Shown: positions 1-12,456 of the stretch, piece by piece | Numbering within the stretch: position 1 is the first letter of the stretch | Layout of the letters: every line of letters starts with the position of its first letter | Source: Argopecten irradians | Lineage: Eukaryota; Mollusca; Bivalvia; Pectinida; Pectinidae | Direction: 5' to 3' | Assembly (NCBI RefSeq): GCF_041381155.1 | Contig: NC_091134.1 | Location: 31,749,540-31,813,539, forward strand | DNA length: 64,000 bases | Position numbers and translations under genes: made by a program | Notes under the pieces: generated by a model | Databases searched by the model: none | Seen by the model: only the letters and a program-made list of their open reading frames with translations | What the model was told of the DNA's origin: nothing

Positions 1-635
1 ATGTTATTTGCTGTACTGCGGTATCGAGCCCGGCTCGCCATGTGTTACCTCAGGGCGTGATAACAAAGGTATTCCAACAATGTGTCGCGCATTGATTTGG
101 TGTTTTTATCAACCATAAGTGTACATATCAGCACTCGGAACATGTAATGTAACACTTCTTACTGTAAAGGTTACTTAATTTGCAATTATCATTTGAAACT
201 TACTATGACTGTTAATATAATGTAAGTGATGCGTAATGCGGGCTATCGGAATAGACAAGGGGACAATGTCCTATAAAGCTGTGAATTTGGCATGTATATC
301 GCACTCTAAGGATTAAAAGATAGCTTCTCGAAAACCAAAAAAGCATTAATCACTTAATTAATTAATGCTCCGCAGTATATTTCCGTGTCGTCAATTAAAT
401 GCGAGTTTACTTTTTATGATAGTTTAGTGAAATTTGCAATCGACAGTGATGTTTGTGTCAATAACATAATCACCAATAAGAATAGCAAGACATTAATTAA
501 GAAGAAATATTTTGGCATTGATGAAATTATCTGTATAAATTTAAAATCCGCAGGAGAAATACAACAAGTATACTCTTAAAATGAGCAAATTGGAGTTCAA
601 ATGAGCAAACAAAATCATGCAAAGCATGGACTTAC

Positions 636-1006
636 CATCATATCTTAGCTTGGAAGCCAATTGTGACACCCTTAATTCCATATGTTCATAATGCTTGCTG
701 ATATTTTCTAATTTCTCGTTGAATAAGGCTAATTTGTCATTTAGATATGTATTCAAATCTGATTGGTTATTGACTTCACGTTCAATTGTTTCTCGCGCCA
801 CCACTTGCTCCTTGAACGCCATTTCCATCAAATGAAGACGATTGGTTAAATCTGAAAACACGTGAGACCACGGGCAGTTCTCGTGGTTGATGTCTGTGCA
901 CTGTTCTGCTGACGTCAGCGATCCGTTTTCTAACAAAACATTTGAAGAAGCAGATGACAGCATCCACCTCATAGTCGTGATCACACCGATAACGGAAAAC
1001 ATACAC
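636..1006 (-). CDS. 5' coding exon of a secreted coiled-coil protein (partial)
   Basis: On the minus strand a strong acceptor (pyrimidine run then TTTTCCAG) precedes position 1006, and an ATG follows at 1002-1000. The exon closes at 636 with GATG|GTAAGT, giving 122 codons plus one base. The product begins MFSVIGVITTMRWMLSSASS, a plausible signal peptide. A short Cys-containing stretch (SAEQCTDINHENCPW) follows, then about 75 residues rich in L, E, K and Q with heptad-like spacing (for example LNDKLALFNEKLENISKHY), as in a coiled coil. No domain is recognised. In bivalves this arrangement often precedes a C1q or similar trimeric domain, but that exon would lie off the left edge, so the family is inference. 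An upstream in-frame ATG at 1035 would add 11 residues if the acceptor is not used. Confidence 0.5.
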
Positions 1007-1039
1007 CTGGAAAACAGAACAAAATGTGAAGACATAGTG

Positions 1040-4000
1040 ATTTTGATAACTTTTTACTACAATACTGGTAGTAAATATGAAGTCACAAATAACAGGCTTA
1101 ACAACATTACTAGTGCATTTTTCACAACATTTTGTAACAATAAACATTTCAATTCTTATTAGAATATCATTTTTTAGGAAAATTATTCATATGGTTATAA
1201 GCATTAGGAATCACATATTGTAGAATTAATAAGTGATAATAAAAAAAATCTTGATATCAGAGTTATAATCGAAAATGATTAAATGTATTTACGCCCATGA
1301 AATGAATTTTAGTCAACTTAAAACATTAAACGTAGTTCTTGAATTTTTCTATGCTAACCACATCATACAAAAACATTTAATCAGCTATTTTGCGAAATAT
1401 AGACTTTGATCCCTAGTCTTTTTTATCTCCTAAGACATAAATGAATCCTATTATTTCATTTCTATGTAGCAGTGCTTCCGTAAGTTACTCCCCTTTCATG
1501 TTTTAAATCAAATATAAATAAAGATGTGTACAATCACGAAGTCGTCATTTTAATGTGGCAGCGTAAACACTAGTTCCAGTTACATGTACAACCACATCTC
1601 AAACAAGTCTAAGTATCGTGCGCAGGAAAGAGATGCTGTGCATATGTCCCAAAATGTTATCGTCAATCGCCACAACATTGGATGTCCCAAGAAAAAGTTG
1701 ATTTATACCATAACCTATGACCATCAATTATTGATTTATCCTGAATAATTGCTTTCAGCTAAAACAAATAAAATGCATAATTATGTTGTAATATTATCAG
1801 CAAACTCCCGACTGTCCCAAGATAGTTAGTTATCGAACCATCACATTGCGGTCGGACAGTGCATGCACGAAGAGGACATTCCATATAAAGAATGAACGCC
1901 AATAATGCCATCCAAATCAAATTCCAATTTTTACCAGAGTGGTATGCTGATTGCGCCACGACACATAATACGGTAGTCTATGGAATTTGTCTCCTTTTAC
2001 TCCACGGACACACAAATTACACCATATCTGGAAAATGGCGTAGACATTTCTAGCCGATGCAACATCTGTGTCCAGCAAGAATGAGTCAGTTTTATATATC
2101 GGTAATCACAGCAGGAAAAGTTTTCATACATCCCTTTTCCTCGAATGATTTCTTTGTGTTTTCAGAGTATATCGTGTAGTTGTGAGAACATCTGGTGTAC
2201 TGGAATTATATACAGAAAGTCAACCCTCAACCTGTATAATCAATATCGATATATAACAAAAACATGTACAACACTTTCTCTCTGAAAGCCGAGATTAATT
2301 ATAGAGGTGTATTTTTTCTAGGTGTTTTCGTGAAAAATGTTGAGTAAATCCCAGTTAATCGATCTTTCAAAACATCCGATTAGGCCTACTTTAAAAAAAA
2401 TCAGACTTATTTAAGTGAAAGCATGAAGATATACCTGTTTGTAACGAATGTGAAAACAGTTTTTATATTGTTTTGCCTTTACCTTTATAAATAAGCAGTA
2501 CGCTTATTGACAAGATTCTGCCCCTGTTTATCACACAGGCAAATTTGCTCTTACCTGAACTGCTGGTCAAACATTTATGATATGAAATTGACCAGAAATT
2601 ATTGATGTTAAATTCTCGCCATAAACACAAACAATACCAGGTCATATTCCATGTGCAATTTTGCCTAGTTTGTACTGCATGAAATGTTCGAGGTTTTATT
2701 TCATTAAATAATATTTATCAAATTGATCCTCGATAATTTACTTAATAAATCCATACCCTACCAGAAATAGCGATAGTTATAAGCAATTGGTTTTGAATCA
2801 ACAGTTGTCAATACTAATCTGATGCATATGAAAAAGGTAGGATTTACAGTTCGCTTTGTGCATGTAAATATAGTAAATCTTATAGCTAATCTGATACGCA
2901 TCTTAGACTCTAAATCTATTTCACGAATTCCATCGTCAGCATTGCCATTTAAGGCTCAGTGTTGTGCTATGGCATTGGTACTAATTAAATCCTTATCAAG
3001 AAATGGAGTCTACTACTCTGACCATATTTTTCCTAATGATTTTACAGTTGTTACTTTAATCAACACCATCCCCGATTGAAATTTGTTTTCATTTAATGAA
3101 GCTTGTTGTCATTTATTTTATCGCGAAATCATGGCGAAAATTACTGTAATAAATATGCCATGATATTACCGTGTTTTGACTAAAAGTTGTTTAATGAATC
3201 AGTTTAAGTGCAATTTTGGGTTATCTATTCTTATCTCCATGAGGATCTTGTTTGCGCTGATTTTTGTAATTAATAATTTGCTTGAGAATTGTCTGAACGT
3301 TTATTTATATCATTATCAAATCTAAGATATGGATCCATGTATTTTTAGAGTAGCGTAAAATATTTGCTAGAATTGCCTTCAAAAAATAATCTGTCGCAAA
3401 AGGAGCAATTGGCATTTGCTATTCTCAGTCTAATCGACCCATATTGCTTGCTTTCAGACGATTTCCTTCTTTCTTCATCCCCCATTTTTCTTTTCAACTT
3501 TTTCCTGATAAAAATCAACCCCAGGTTGTCTAGGATTTCAATTCAGTCCACTATTCATTACCTATACGTGACATAACATATATGAATTACTTGGTATATA
3601 TTATTTTTACAATAATTTGAAAAAATGAACACTTCAAATAATTTGAATAACGCTTCAAATCATAACAGAAAAGTACACAATACAATCAAAATACTTAAAA
3701 TGAAAAAAATAACAAGAAAAAAATTGACAAAGGATATGTTAGCAATATAAAACTATATAGTCATTGGAGTAAAACGATTGTAACAAAAACAAAAACTCTT
3801 TCCATTATCCCCATACGGGTGATCCTCTATAAACCTTATGTATAAATAATACCGCTCTGGGAATATGCTAATAGAACCATAACCGATAAGATCAGAGTGC
3901 TAATCAATATTAGGAAGGATAAGTTGGACTATAACAATATTGATCGTTATATATCGCCCTGATTCGTGGTGTACAGTAACGATGTGTTGATTGTTTAAAC

Positions 4001-4980
4001 AATGTCTTCTTAAATGATAAAACATAGTCATATTAGGTCAGATATTTTATTGCGTGTTCCAAAATTTCTAAATCGTGCATAAAAAACAGAATTCAATATA
4101 TGACAGAAACTATTTTCTACAAACAAAAGATGGATTTAGTTCTATTTACCATTGATGTATATCTATATGTCATGTCTTTGGCGTATTTTGTTTTGAGGGT
4201 TGCATTTCATTTCTTCCTGAGGGTTCATGCATAGAAGACCTTCCCAGTTGATTTTCTGTCTTAACATAATGATAACCTAATATATATATAAATGATTTCA
4301 TTCCATTCGCCAGTGATTCCTTTGCTGCATGAATCAGCTGTATTTCGGTTGCCAAATAATTTCCAAAAGCACAGTTGATTTAATACTCCTTTTAATCCAT
4401 CAATCAATAGATATTTTTCCAACAATAGTACTAGTTCCTGTAATCAACAGTCATGCAAATCAGACATACAATGTATTTATGGGATAATGTCCATTTTATT
4501 GACTAACCTAACGCTGAAATTATCAGCCATGGAATAGCTCTCACTCTTAAACAGACAAAAGACCTTACTCCACCGGTAAGGTATATTCTCGGTACTCCGG
4601 TGAAAGGTCTGCAGACTCACAGACAAATGACCTTGGGAAATCTTGTTAACATAACTCTTGAAATGTTGGGATATGTTTCGTAGCGGAAACAACGTGCTCA
4701 GTAATCCAAAGGAAACAGGTTTGTGTAACCTTTCGCCATTAAAACGTGATTAAACGTTGCATGTGTTAATTTGCAGCAGATGTGAATATATAATGTTTTA
4801 TTGGCAACATAGTCAGAAAAGGAAAGACATCATTAATTAACTTAGCTTTTAAAATTCATCAAGTCTATAGCATTCGTACAAAAGTCACCGACAAATACAC
4901 CACTGTAACCCAAATAGATAATCGACACCATCACAAATCAAGATATTTGACATGTTTGATTCATAAATATGATAGTCAGT
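1040..4980. other. No supported gene
   Basis: AT-rich sequence with only short open frames. I see no exon with convincing splice borders, no RNA gene, and no repeat that I can delimit. Confidence 0.4.
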
Positions 4981-4985
4981 CTGTA

Positions 4986-5154
4986 TGTTAAAACGACCCG
5001 CTTATAACGAACACGAATCCGTTTTTATAATGTAGCAATTTTCATTCCCCATCCAGGTTCCTATAATATATCTATAATATGAGTATTACTAACCATGTTT
5101 ATAACGAAGAGATTTTGTTAGTCCTAGGGGTTTCGTTATAACCGTGTTTTACTG
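4986..5154. mobile_element. Short Tigger/pogo-like MITE
   Basis: The left end (TGTTAAAACGACCCGCTTAT) and the complement of the right end (CAGTAAAACACGGTTATAAC) match imperfectly as terminal inverted repeats. TA dinucleotides flank both ends, as in Tc1/mariner-pogo elements. It is about 169 bases with no coding capacity. Confidence 0.5.
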
Positions 5155-5504
5155 TATATGAATGTCTTCATGAAGGATGCTTAATATACTTTATTTAAGT
5201 TCCAAAGCAAATGAATATCTATGTAGTTGGTATATAGACGACATCCTCAACCAATTCTTATGCATCCTGACAGCTGGAGGACACATGAGCTATCGATCCT
5301 CTAGCTAATTACACCTCAGGGATACTTGGTAGTACAGTGTACAAAGTACGATCAGTGTTCTCTATTGTCCCTTCTTGACACTGTCTAGATTCTGACAGTT
5401 ACTCCAGCGTCTGACCTTTGTTAGAAAAGCTTTAGCCCATCTAAAGTGACAGTCAAGAAAGCCTTAGAGTTTATAAAAAATGATGACAGTCACTAAAAAG
5501 CATA

Positions 5505-5694
5505 AGATTTCGAGATACTTAAATGATGTGGGTAATGTACGATTTACCTTAACGATTTGGCCCATCTTCTGGTGTTTGTGACTTTATAAAAAAATAAATC
5601 ACGTCAAAATGTGACGTCACATTCACCGAAAGTTGGGTTAAAAATCGATGGTAGATGATAGTACTCTACCATGTCGTTTTTGTATCTCGAAATC
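5505..5694. mobile_element. Small foldback/MITE with 13-base inverted ends
   Basis: GATTTCGAGATAC near 5506 is the exact complement of GTATCTCGAAATC at 5682-5694. The interior has no coding capacity. Family not recognised. Confidence 0.4.
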
Positions 5695-6851
5695 GACGTA
5701 TTACACCAGTCCTTCAACAGAGAGACCACATCACATTAAAGGCAAGAGAAGTTGTTTTCAAATGCTCACAGCTGTAAGTAGATACGACTTTGGATAAAGT
5801 ACCCACGCAAAGAACTGAAAACTTTTTGTTTTTCCACGTGCACAACGACATGAACCTATATAAATGATATAGCAATTTAATTCTTGCCTGATAGTCAGTC
5901 TCCTATCTGTCATGCCTGTATCAATCTTGTAATGAACACACTTTAATTATTACCAGCAGATACCAAAATGATACTGCTTACCAAATCAGCACTGTATTTT
6001 ATACAATGCTTACTCTCCTGGTTTGTATGTATTCCCAGCAATCATCAGTATATTTTAGATTTAATATGATGCAATGTATAGTAGAAAGTGGCGTTAAAAT
6101 GCCCCTTCACGAGTTACAGTGTGCATAACCCATTATATCTGTAAAAGATGTACTGGTAATATTTTTAATCTCTAGTTGTTAACGAGACCGAATACAATGT
6201 ATTTGTGGAAATAATGAGATAGTACATCCCATGAAGATATTAATCCTTAAAAGTAAAAACAGTTTCTGCGTAAAATCACAGCACACGATTTGGCACTTGC
6301 AACAAATTAAGTTCATTCACCTCTAACAGCACGTGCGCCAATGAGTCGTCTGCTACGGAAAGTTCATATTCCATACGATCAACCTTGAACAATTTGAATT
6401 GCGTTCCAAATGCACCTTTTCTCTATTTACACATGTAGTATTTTGACACAATATTAAGAGTCTTTGAAACAAAAAACCTTATTCGTGTATAGACAATACT
6501 AACAATAGCAAAGGCATATTAAGGTGTTGGGTTGCTTTCAAAAAGATGTACATAAAACTTAATAACTAGTATTAGGATTATAAAAAAGATATGAGCAAAG
6601 TAAATATTAATAGCTTCAGAACTGATATTAATAAGGCTGAGTTGGAGAATTTAAAATATTGATTTCATTGTGTTATAAATCTGCAGTGTAACGACACGAT
6701 AAAACAATGTCAGATACTGTAGTGATAGTCATAGTTTACTGGTAGCACGTTTTCTGGACATGAAACATGAAACGTCATGACAATATAACTCTTATATTGA
6801 AAGTGGAGCAAGGCTAAATGTTATCAATAAAAAACACAATCAGTATCTTAC

Positions 6852-6991
6852 CCAATACTTTTGACAATGTCCATGACGATGGTATTGCCCCTTTCCTCTT
6901 GGACAGGGGGTCCGATCTTGTCCAGAATCCATCTTTTGTACCCAGCCTTGACATTATTCAGCCAACCGTGCTCCCCTGTACCGTTTGACAT
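6852..6991 (-). CDS. Candidate first coding exon, unrecognised protein
   Basis: On the minus strand an ATG at 6991-6989 opens 46 codons plus two bases, ending at 6852 in AGTATTGG|GTAAGAT, a good 5' splice site. The product starts MSNGTGEHGWLNNVKAGYKR and continues through DKIGPPVQEERGNTIVMDIV. It has balanced, soluble, coding-like composition and no low complexity. I do not recognise the family. Later exons should lie at lower coordinates, but I could not identify any with confidence. The donor, the ATG and the composition are the evidence; function is unknown. Confidence 0.45.
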
Positions 6992-8110
6992 CTTCGCTTG
7001 TCCATTGAACGGTTTCATTATTCACAGCGCGTATTTACATCAATAGTATGCTCCGATATCCGCTATAGAGTTGCATGTGGCATTGTATACATAGGTGGTG
7101 GAATAGATTGTGAATGAATCTGGAATCCTCTTCGGAGTTTCAATTACATCAGTGTATTTGTAACACCAAAACACTTAAATGCAATCACCCTTGGACGTAG
7201 ACCAAACCTGAACACAACTCCTCTTTCCCTGAGTACCATTCTCATCACCCACGGTAGCTTGGCCAGACGATTGATAGCACTTCTGTAGCATGGCATAGAA
7301 TCGGGGGATTCCCAACTAGCGTAGAATGAAGTCGCTCTTTCATCCACGCACAATCAACATTCATTATTGATTTTCGCCGCTGCGCATGCCGAAGAGTGAA
7401 GCTGAATGTATTGTATGAGATGTAAACATCGTGTGTTACTTAGAACAATGTTAAAATACCGGCAGGTTGTATGTGGCCAATATTTTATAATCTGAAACTA
7501 GAGTCTGCGTTCACAGCAAGATATATACAATGATACTCACATGTAATGCTTTGGTAATTTTACTATTATGGCGTATAGATATATTACTAAACAATCATGT
7601 AGGCTAGCTTTAACCACATCGGAATCTTTGAAGATTATATTCGGATCAAGACTACCGATGTATGTAATTGTATGCAGATGGCGCACAGGTTGTAAAACAC
7701 ATATACAAATACAAAAACGCCTGATACATGGAGTGTTATACATACCAGGTAGGGTTTGGGAATACTGGGTAAAAAGGCTACGGAAGCTGTGTACGGTTTT
7801 TAAAGTATGTTTAAACAAATGTGCTAATGTGAAAGTTTCAAGTGTCGGATTTAGTCATAACTCATTACCGATGCTATGTTCTTTGTAGCTAATGATGAAA
7901 GTACAACCTTATCATCCAGAATTCCGTGGTCATTCTGCGGTGCATGGTGCAACTTAGAAATATTTAGTTTTGGATTGTTACACTGATTTATATAACAAGT
8001 AAAGGATTTATTTCTCGAAAGAATTAGTTTGGAAGTCATGGATTAAACTCTGACTTGTATGAACATATAAGAGACAAAATAAGATATTTTCTTTTCTCTC
8101 GTTTCTTACA

Positions 8111-8520
8111 GTTAAAGGGCCAATTACTTTCCGAAATGACTTTTAAGTGTTAAAATTGAAATGTAAAATAAAATTAATAGTTTTGTAGAGTCGGAAAAGA
8201 TATAAGCTTACCGTTGATACTACACTTATCATCAAATTCTAAACAGTTTAAATGAAATAAATTTAATGTAAAATTTCATAACGTAGGTCGTCTTATGTTT
8301 CCTGCCGTCGTCCTAATTACCGCGCATTAGTTGACTATCACTGCCTCAGACGGCAAAACAGCGAAATGACTCTCCACTGATATCATATATTACGCAGGTC
8401 TTATTTCATATGTTTGGTGTTGTAACCTCATCTGAAGCCATCAATATAAATTTTATGGTGTAATTATTGTTTGTAATAAGCTTTACTATTTTTGTTTTGG
8501 AAAGGTAACGGGCCTTTAAC
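8111..8520 (+). mobile_element. MITE with GTTAAAGGGCC termini, copy 1
   Basis: Termini are GTTAAAGGGCC and GGGCCTTTAAC, with subterminal CTTTCCGAAA and its counterpart GGAAAGGTAAC. It is about 410 bases and non-coding. A second copy lies 45 bases away in opposite orientation. Confidence 0.65.
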
Positions 8521-8565
8521 AACTTTCAAGACTTAGACGGGTACAGGAGAAAGCTCCAGGAAGTC

Positions 8566-8978
8566 TTAAAGGCCCAGTTCCTTTCCGGAGCAAAATTCAA
8601 AGGTTTATAAAAACATTAATAACATAAGTAAAAACAAATTAATGGCCTTAGATGAGGTAACAACACCAAACATATGCAAGATTTCCTACGTAATATATGA
8701 TATCTGTAGAGATTCATTTCACTGTTTGCCGTCTGGCACAGTAATAGTCAACTACCGCGCGCTATTTCGGACGACGGCGGAAAACATCAACCGACCCGCG
8801 TTATGACAATTAACTTTTTTATTTATTTTAATCAAAGTTTCCAGAAGATGATGATGAGTGTAGTATTAACGGAAAGTTAATAACTTTTTGCGACTCTAAA
8901 AATTATCGATCTCGTTTTATATTCCCATTTTGAAAATTAAAAGCCGTTTCGGAAAGGTACATATAGTGGCCCTTTAAC
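8566..8978 (-). mobile_element. MITE with TTAAAGG(G)CC termini, copy 2, inverted
   Basis: Read on the minus strand it starts GTTAAAGGGCCACTATATGT and goes on through CCTTTCCGAAACGGCTTTTA. It matches copy 1 at 8111-8520 over its length with scattered differences. Confidence 0.65.
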
Positions 8979-8979
8979 C

Positions 8980-10430
8980 TTCATTTCCTGACAAAAATCT
9001 TTCTTATATATATCAGGGGCGTAACTTGCCTGGCTTGCACACAAAAAATCCGAGTATGAGTTATTCATAATCCATGTTTCTAGAATCACAATAAAAAATA
9101 AACGCAACCTAAATTAATTTTAATTTATGACACTGAAATACGAAGTCATATGTGCAATTTTTGGAAACATGAATCCGTATCCGTTTATTACTATCAACCT
9201 AGGGGTTTCTGGTTTCTACTCAATTCACTATATGGGATTATTGTCCCTAAATCACAACATAGAGGAAGTGTACAATCTGCTGACATACACTTGTTAGAAC
9301 GATATAGAGAACTTAAAATTCCTGTCAAGGTAGGCTTTATGAAGACAAAATTTCGTATGTTTCTATGAGTCCGACTTTATGCCCTATCCTACGAGACACC
9401 CTTTTTTAACATTGCTTCACTTTTTTTCGCATATGCATAATTCGATTTTTTCATATGCATAAATCGATTTTTTACATACATACGTAAGGAAATACCTTCC
9501 AATCTATATCCTGAAATATCCTCTAAGAGTCACTCAAGATACATGTATGCCTATGTATTTATGGTGCATCAGATTTTGATACATTTTGAGAAGTGGGCTG
9601 ATAGCGAGTAAAACATTAACGCATAATTATCAAGTTCACAAATAAAGGTAGAAAACGGGCCTATTACTTTGATTTTAATAACTCAAGTTTAGAAATATGA
9701 ACGAAAAGTCATTTTCAGGGGCTAAGCAATTCCTTAAAACCAAAACCCCCTGAACCCCCAACCAGAGCGCTTCCCTGAACCCGCCTGGGCTTGCACATGT
9801 ACATCTGTAAAAGCCTCTAGCTACGTCCCTGGTTTGTAGTTCTTCGCTTGGCGTATTGTCGCCCTTCACATGGCGGGGTCACTGTCACTATTGCAACAGT
9901 GCGACACATCCGAAATCAGACATACTGTATCAGGAGTTAAGCTGCTTCTAGCCTGTCGGCGTTTTATTGTAGCACACGCCGAACATGCCCAGTCTATTGT
10001 GTCATAACTAAAGTTCTGTACAAAAAATGAATTATTCTATCCATGAAGTTGAAAGTTTTCATAGTATACCGATAATATGATTTGCCTTTATGATCTTTTC
10101 ACTTATGATTGCCAAAAGTTAATTCTTAATCGATTGTCATACACACATCTTTTTAATCGTTTTTCATCAAGTCGCTCTAAGTGTGTTTGCATCAGTCTGT
10201 TGTGCTATATAGCTATTTCCTCTGTTTTTGTGTTACATTATTTTTACATTTTATTTAGCCTTTTGAAAAAATGGAATGCTTGTAGGTCATACTTATTATT
10301 TGTAGCCTAACAGTCTCAGCTTCTTGGATATCAGATTATCTATCTCTCAACGGTAACAATTGCTGAACGCATTCACCGGCGATGGTTTTTTTTTTCAAAT
10401 CTCACCAAGTACATATAAGATATGCACATT
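8980..10430. other. No supported gene
   Basis: AT-rich sequence with short frames only. No splice-bounded exon, RNA gene or delimited repeat was recognised. Confidence 0.35.
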
Positions 10431-10894
10431 TATAACTCAAAATAATTTAATTTGCGTATATCAAAACAAGAAAAGAAACAAAAACAAATAAAAGTCAAGC
10501 TATTAGAAAATTCATTGTCTGCATGATTGCTTGGAACATTTATCTTTCTTCTCTGCTCTTTTCCTTTCCCTGTTTTTCCGTGTTCGCTACTGTTTTGCTT
10601 CCATAGCGGCTTTGTTGAGTGGGGCAGACGTCTGGAAGGAAGATTTCCGGACGGGAGTGATGTTTGAGAGTATGAAGCGTACTGACTACCACATTCCGGC
10701 ACACCGGACATAGCAGATGCGGTTGAGGGTTCTGATATATCCAAGACAAAAGCAACGTCCCCGCTTCCTTTCTTGGGAACGATGTCCTCAGCTTAAATAG
10801 GCTGCATCAGAACTGTCTGTTGCGTCTTTCGAACTAGCATTTTAGCGTCCGATACCAGTAATTGTTCTGCTTTCTCTTCGGTGAAAGACCTCAC
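10430..10894 (-). pseudogene. Possible terminal exon region with an in-frame stop, unrecognised
   Basis: On the minus strand an acceptor (TCGTTTTAG) precedes GTGAGGTCTTTC at 10894. The frame reads VRSFTEEKAEQLLVSDAKML..., which looks coding, and reaches PI followed by TAA. In the same frame it continues AEDIVPKKGSGDVAFVLDIS and on for about 100 codons, also coding-like (Ser/Pro-rich). Either the exon ends at the TAA and the rest is 3' UTR, or a longer exon has acquired a stop. The family is not recognised. Confidence 0.3.
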
Positions 10895-11515
10895 CTAAAA
10901 CGATAAACATAGATAAATAACAATAAGTACATAGATAAACATTGACTGATGGTAGCAAATAGATAGAAAATGGCATGGAAAACTTTCTTTACATTTTTAT
11001 AATTGTATATACAGTACATATACGTCGTCCTGGATCACAGAAAATAGACTTTAGAAAACTTACCTTGTTTTCATTTTCTCCTGAAGAGTGACCATATATA
11101 GTTTTTTGTATGTTTTCCTCTGTTTTTTTTAGCTATTACAACCCATTTTCTTACAAAAACATGGCGTGTGAATCAGACCAATGCTGTGATGTTGTTGCAG
11201 TAAACTGCGCATAGATACGAAATATATTATGACGTCACAAAGGAAAATGTTTCTGTCGTCATAAATGATTTCTAAAACGAGATAATCTTGGTGGAGCATT
11301 CTGGTATAGAATTTTATAGTAATCAGGGTAGTGTTCCCAAAAAACTTCCCTATTTGAATGGTCATATGTTAACAGATTTTTTTACATGGTACATTTACCT
11401 GCATTTTGTGAATAACTTTTATAATTTGAATGCGTTAGTTTTTCAGTAATTCAATATAACATACTGTAGTATACTCAGAGAATTAGATTGTATGTTAACT
11501 ATCATAATAAAACAG

Positions 11516-11655
11516 TTAAAGTATGGGATTGAGTGATATATCAAGTTTCCGGTTTCCCTCGAAATTGCCTATTTTCCCCGGCTCCGCCTCGGGAAGTAGA
11601 CAAGTCTCGGGAAACCAGAAACTTGCTATATCCCTCAACCCCACACTTAAACTTT
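11516..11655. repeat. Imperfect inverted repeat (foldback)
   Basis: GATATATCAAGTTTCCGGTT on the left is mirrored on the right by AACCAGAAACTTGCTATATC. The arms are about 45 bases around a GC-rich centre. No coding capacity. Confidence 0.45.
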
Positions 11656-11735
11656 ATACTATATCTTAGACTATTGAGCATGCTAGAAGTAATAAATCTC
11701 GCTATTCGCCAATAAAATTAATAGAATTTGATTTA

Positions 11736-11914
11736 CCAGAGCCCAGTTTCATTTACGAACATTCTTTAATCTAAATTTAGAAAATCATTACACAATTTCC
11801 ATAATTTTCATTACACAATTTCCATAATTTTCTTTTGTGATTTCCTAGTGAAAGTTTAAGTATATAAAGGTTAATTTCGAGGAATGTTCATGATATTAAA
11901 TTGGGCCCAGTTTT
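11736..11914. mobile_element. Short palindromic MITE (GGGCCCAGTTT family), copy 1
   Basis: Left GCCCAGTTTCATTTACGAAC and the complement of the right end (GGGCCCAATTTAATATCATG, then AACATTCC) are inverted repeats. Related elements lie at 25316-25490 and 55934-56140. Confidence 0.4.
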
Positions 11915-12221
11915 GCTGAATACTTTTCGACTGTCGGAATAAAATAAAGGGAAGTAACCTCGATTATTTTTCCTCAGTCAGGAGTACGCTCCCTTGCATT
12001 CGCTCTTCAATTTGGAGTTTGATAAGTACGCGGGAAACTGACAGCAGAACACAGTCGCAAAAATATTAGTTAAATGATGTCATTATTTACAATCATTGAA
12101 ATTGCCAAATCATTTAAGAGTCACTGTAAAGAAGAAGTAATCAGGTATTAAATGTATTGCTTTAAATGGAAAACTGGGAGATCAAATGTGAGGTCTGACA
12201 TAAATGGTCGAGGGTGTTTTG

Positions 12222-12302
12222 TAGCTACTGTTGTAGCGGAAAAGATATCACCTTCTGAAAGTCAGTCAGAAGGTGATATCTTTTCCGCTACAACAGTAGC
12301 TA
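12222..12302. repeat. Palindrome with perfect 37-base arms
   Basis: The left arm 12222-12258 (starting TAGCTACTGTTGTAGCGG) and the right arm 12266-12302 are exact reverse complements, separated by the 7 bases AAGTCAG. A shortened relative lies at 12410-12456, in which most of the left arm is missing. Confidence 0.9.
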
Positions 12303-12409
12303 GTGTCAAAGCTATGTTTGATCGGAATATTTTTGACAGGCCTTAATCGATGGTCGGTCGTACCTGATTTGGTTTCCCACACCTTTATAGAGGGACCTTG
12401 CAGTAGCGG

Positions 12410-12456
12410 AAAAGTCAGTCAGAAGGTGATATCTTCTCCGCTACAACAGTAGCTAG
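12410..12456. repeat. Shortened copy of the 12222-12302 palindrome
   Basis: GTAGCGGAAAAG is joined directly to TCAGTCAGAAGGTGATATCT, so the inner left arm is deleted. The outer arms GTAGCGGA and TCCGCTAC still pair. Confidence 0.7.

Noticed and set aside
1759-1959. Short secreted-peptide-like frame (MAQSAYHSGKNWNLIWMALL...)
   Set aside because: It has a hydrophobic stretch and a few Cys, but no splice sites, homologue or neighbouring exon could be found.
7144-7353. Minus-strand frame ending ...PRVIAFKCFGVTNTLM
   Set aside because: No recognisable domain, and it lies in the presumed 5' flank of the 6852-6991 exon; chance frame is as likely.
7568-7888. 106-codon plus-strand frame
   Set aside because: Basic, low-information composition, an overlapping frame of similar length on the other strand, and no recognisable motif.
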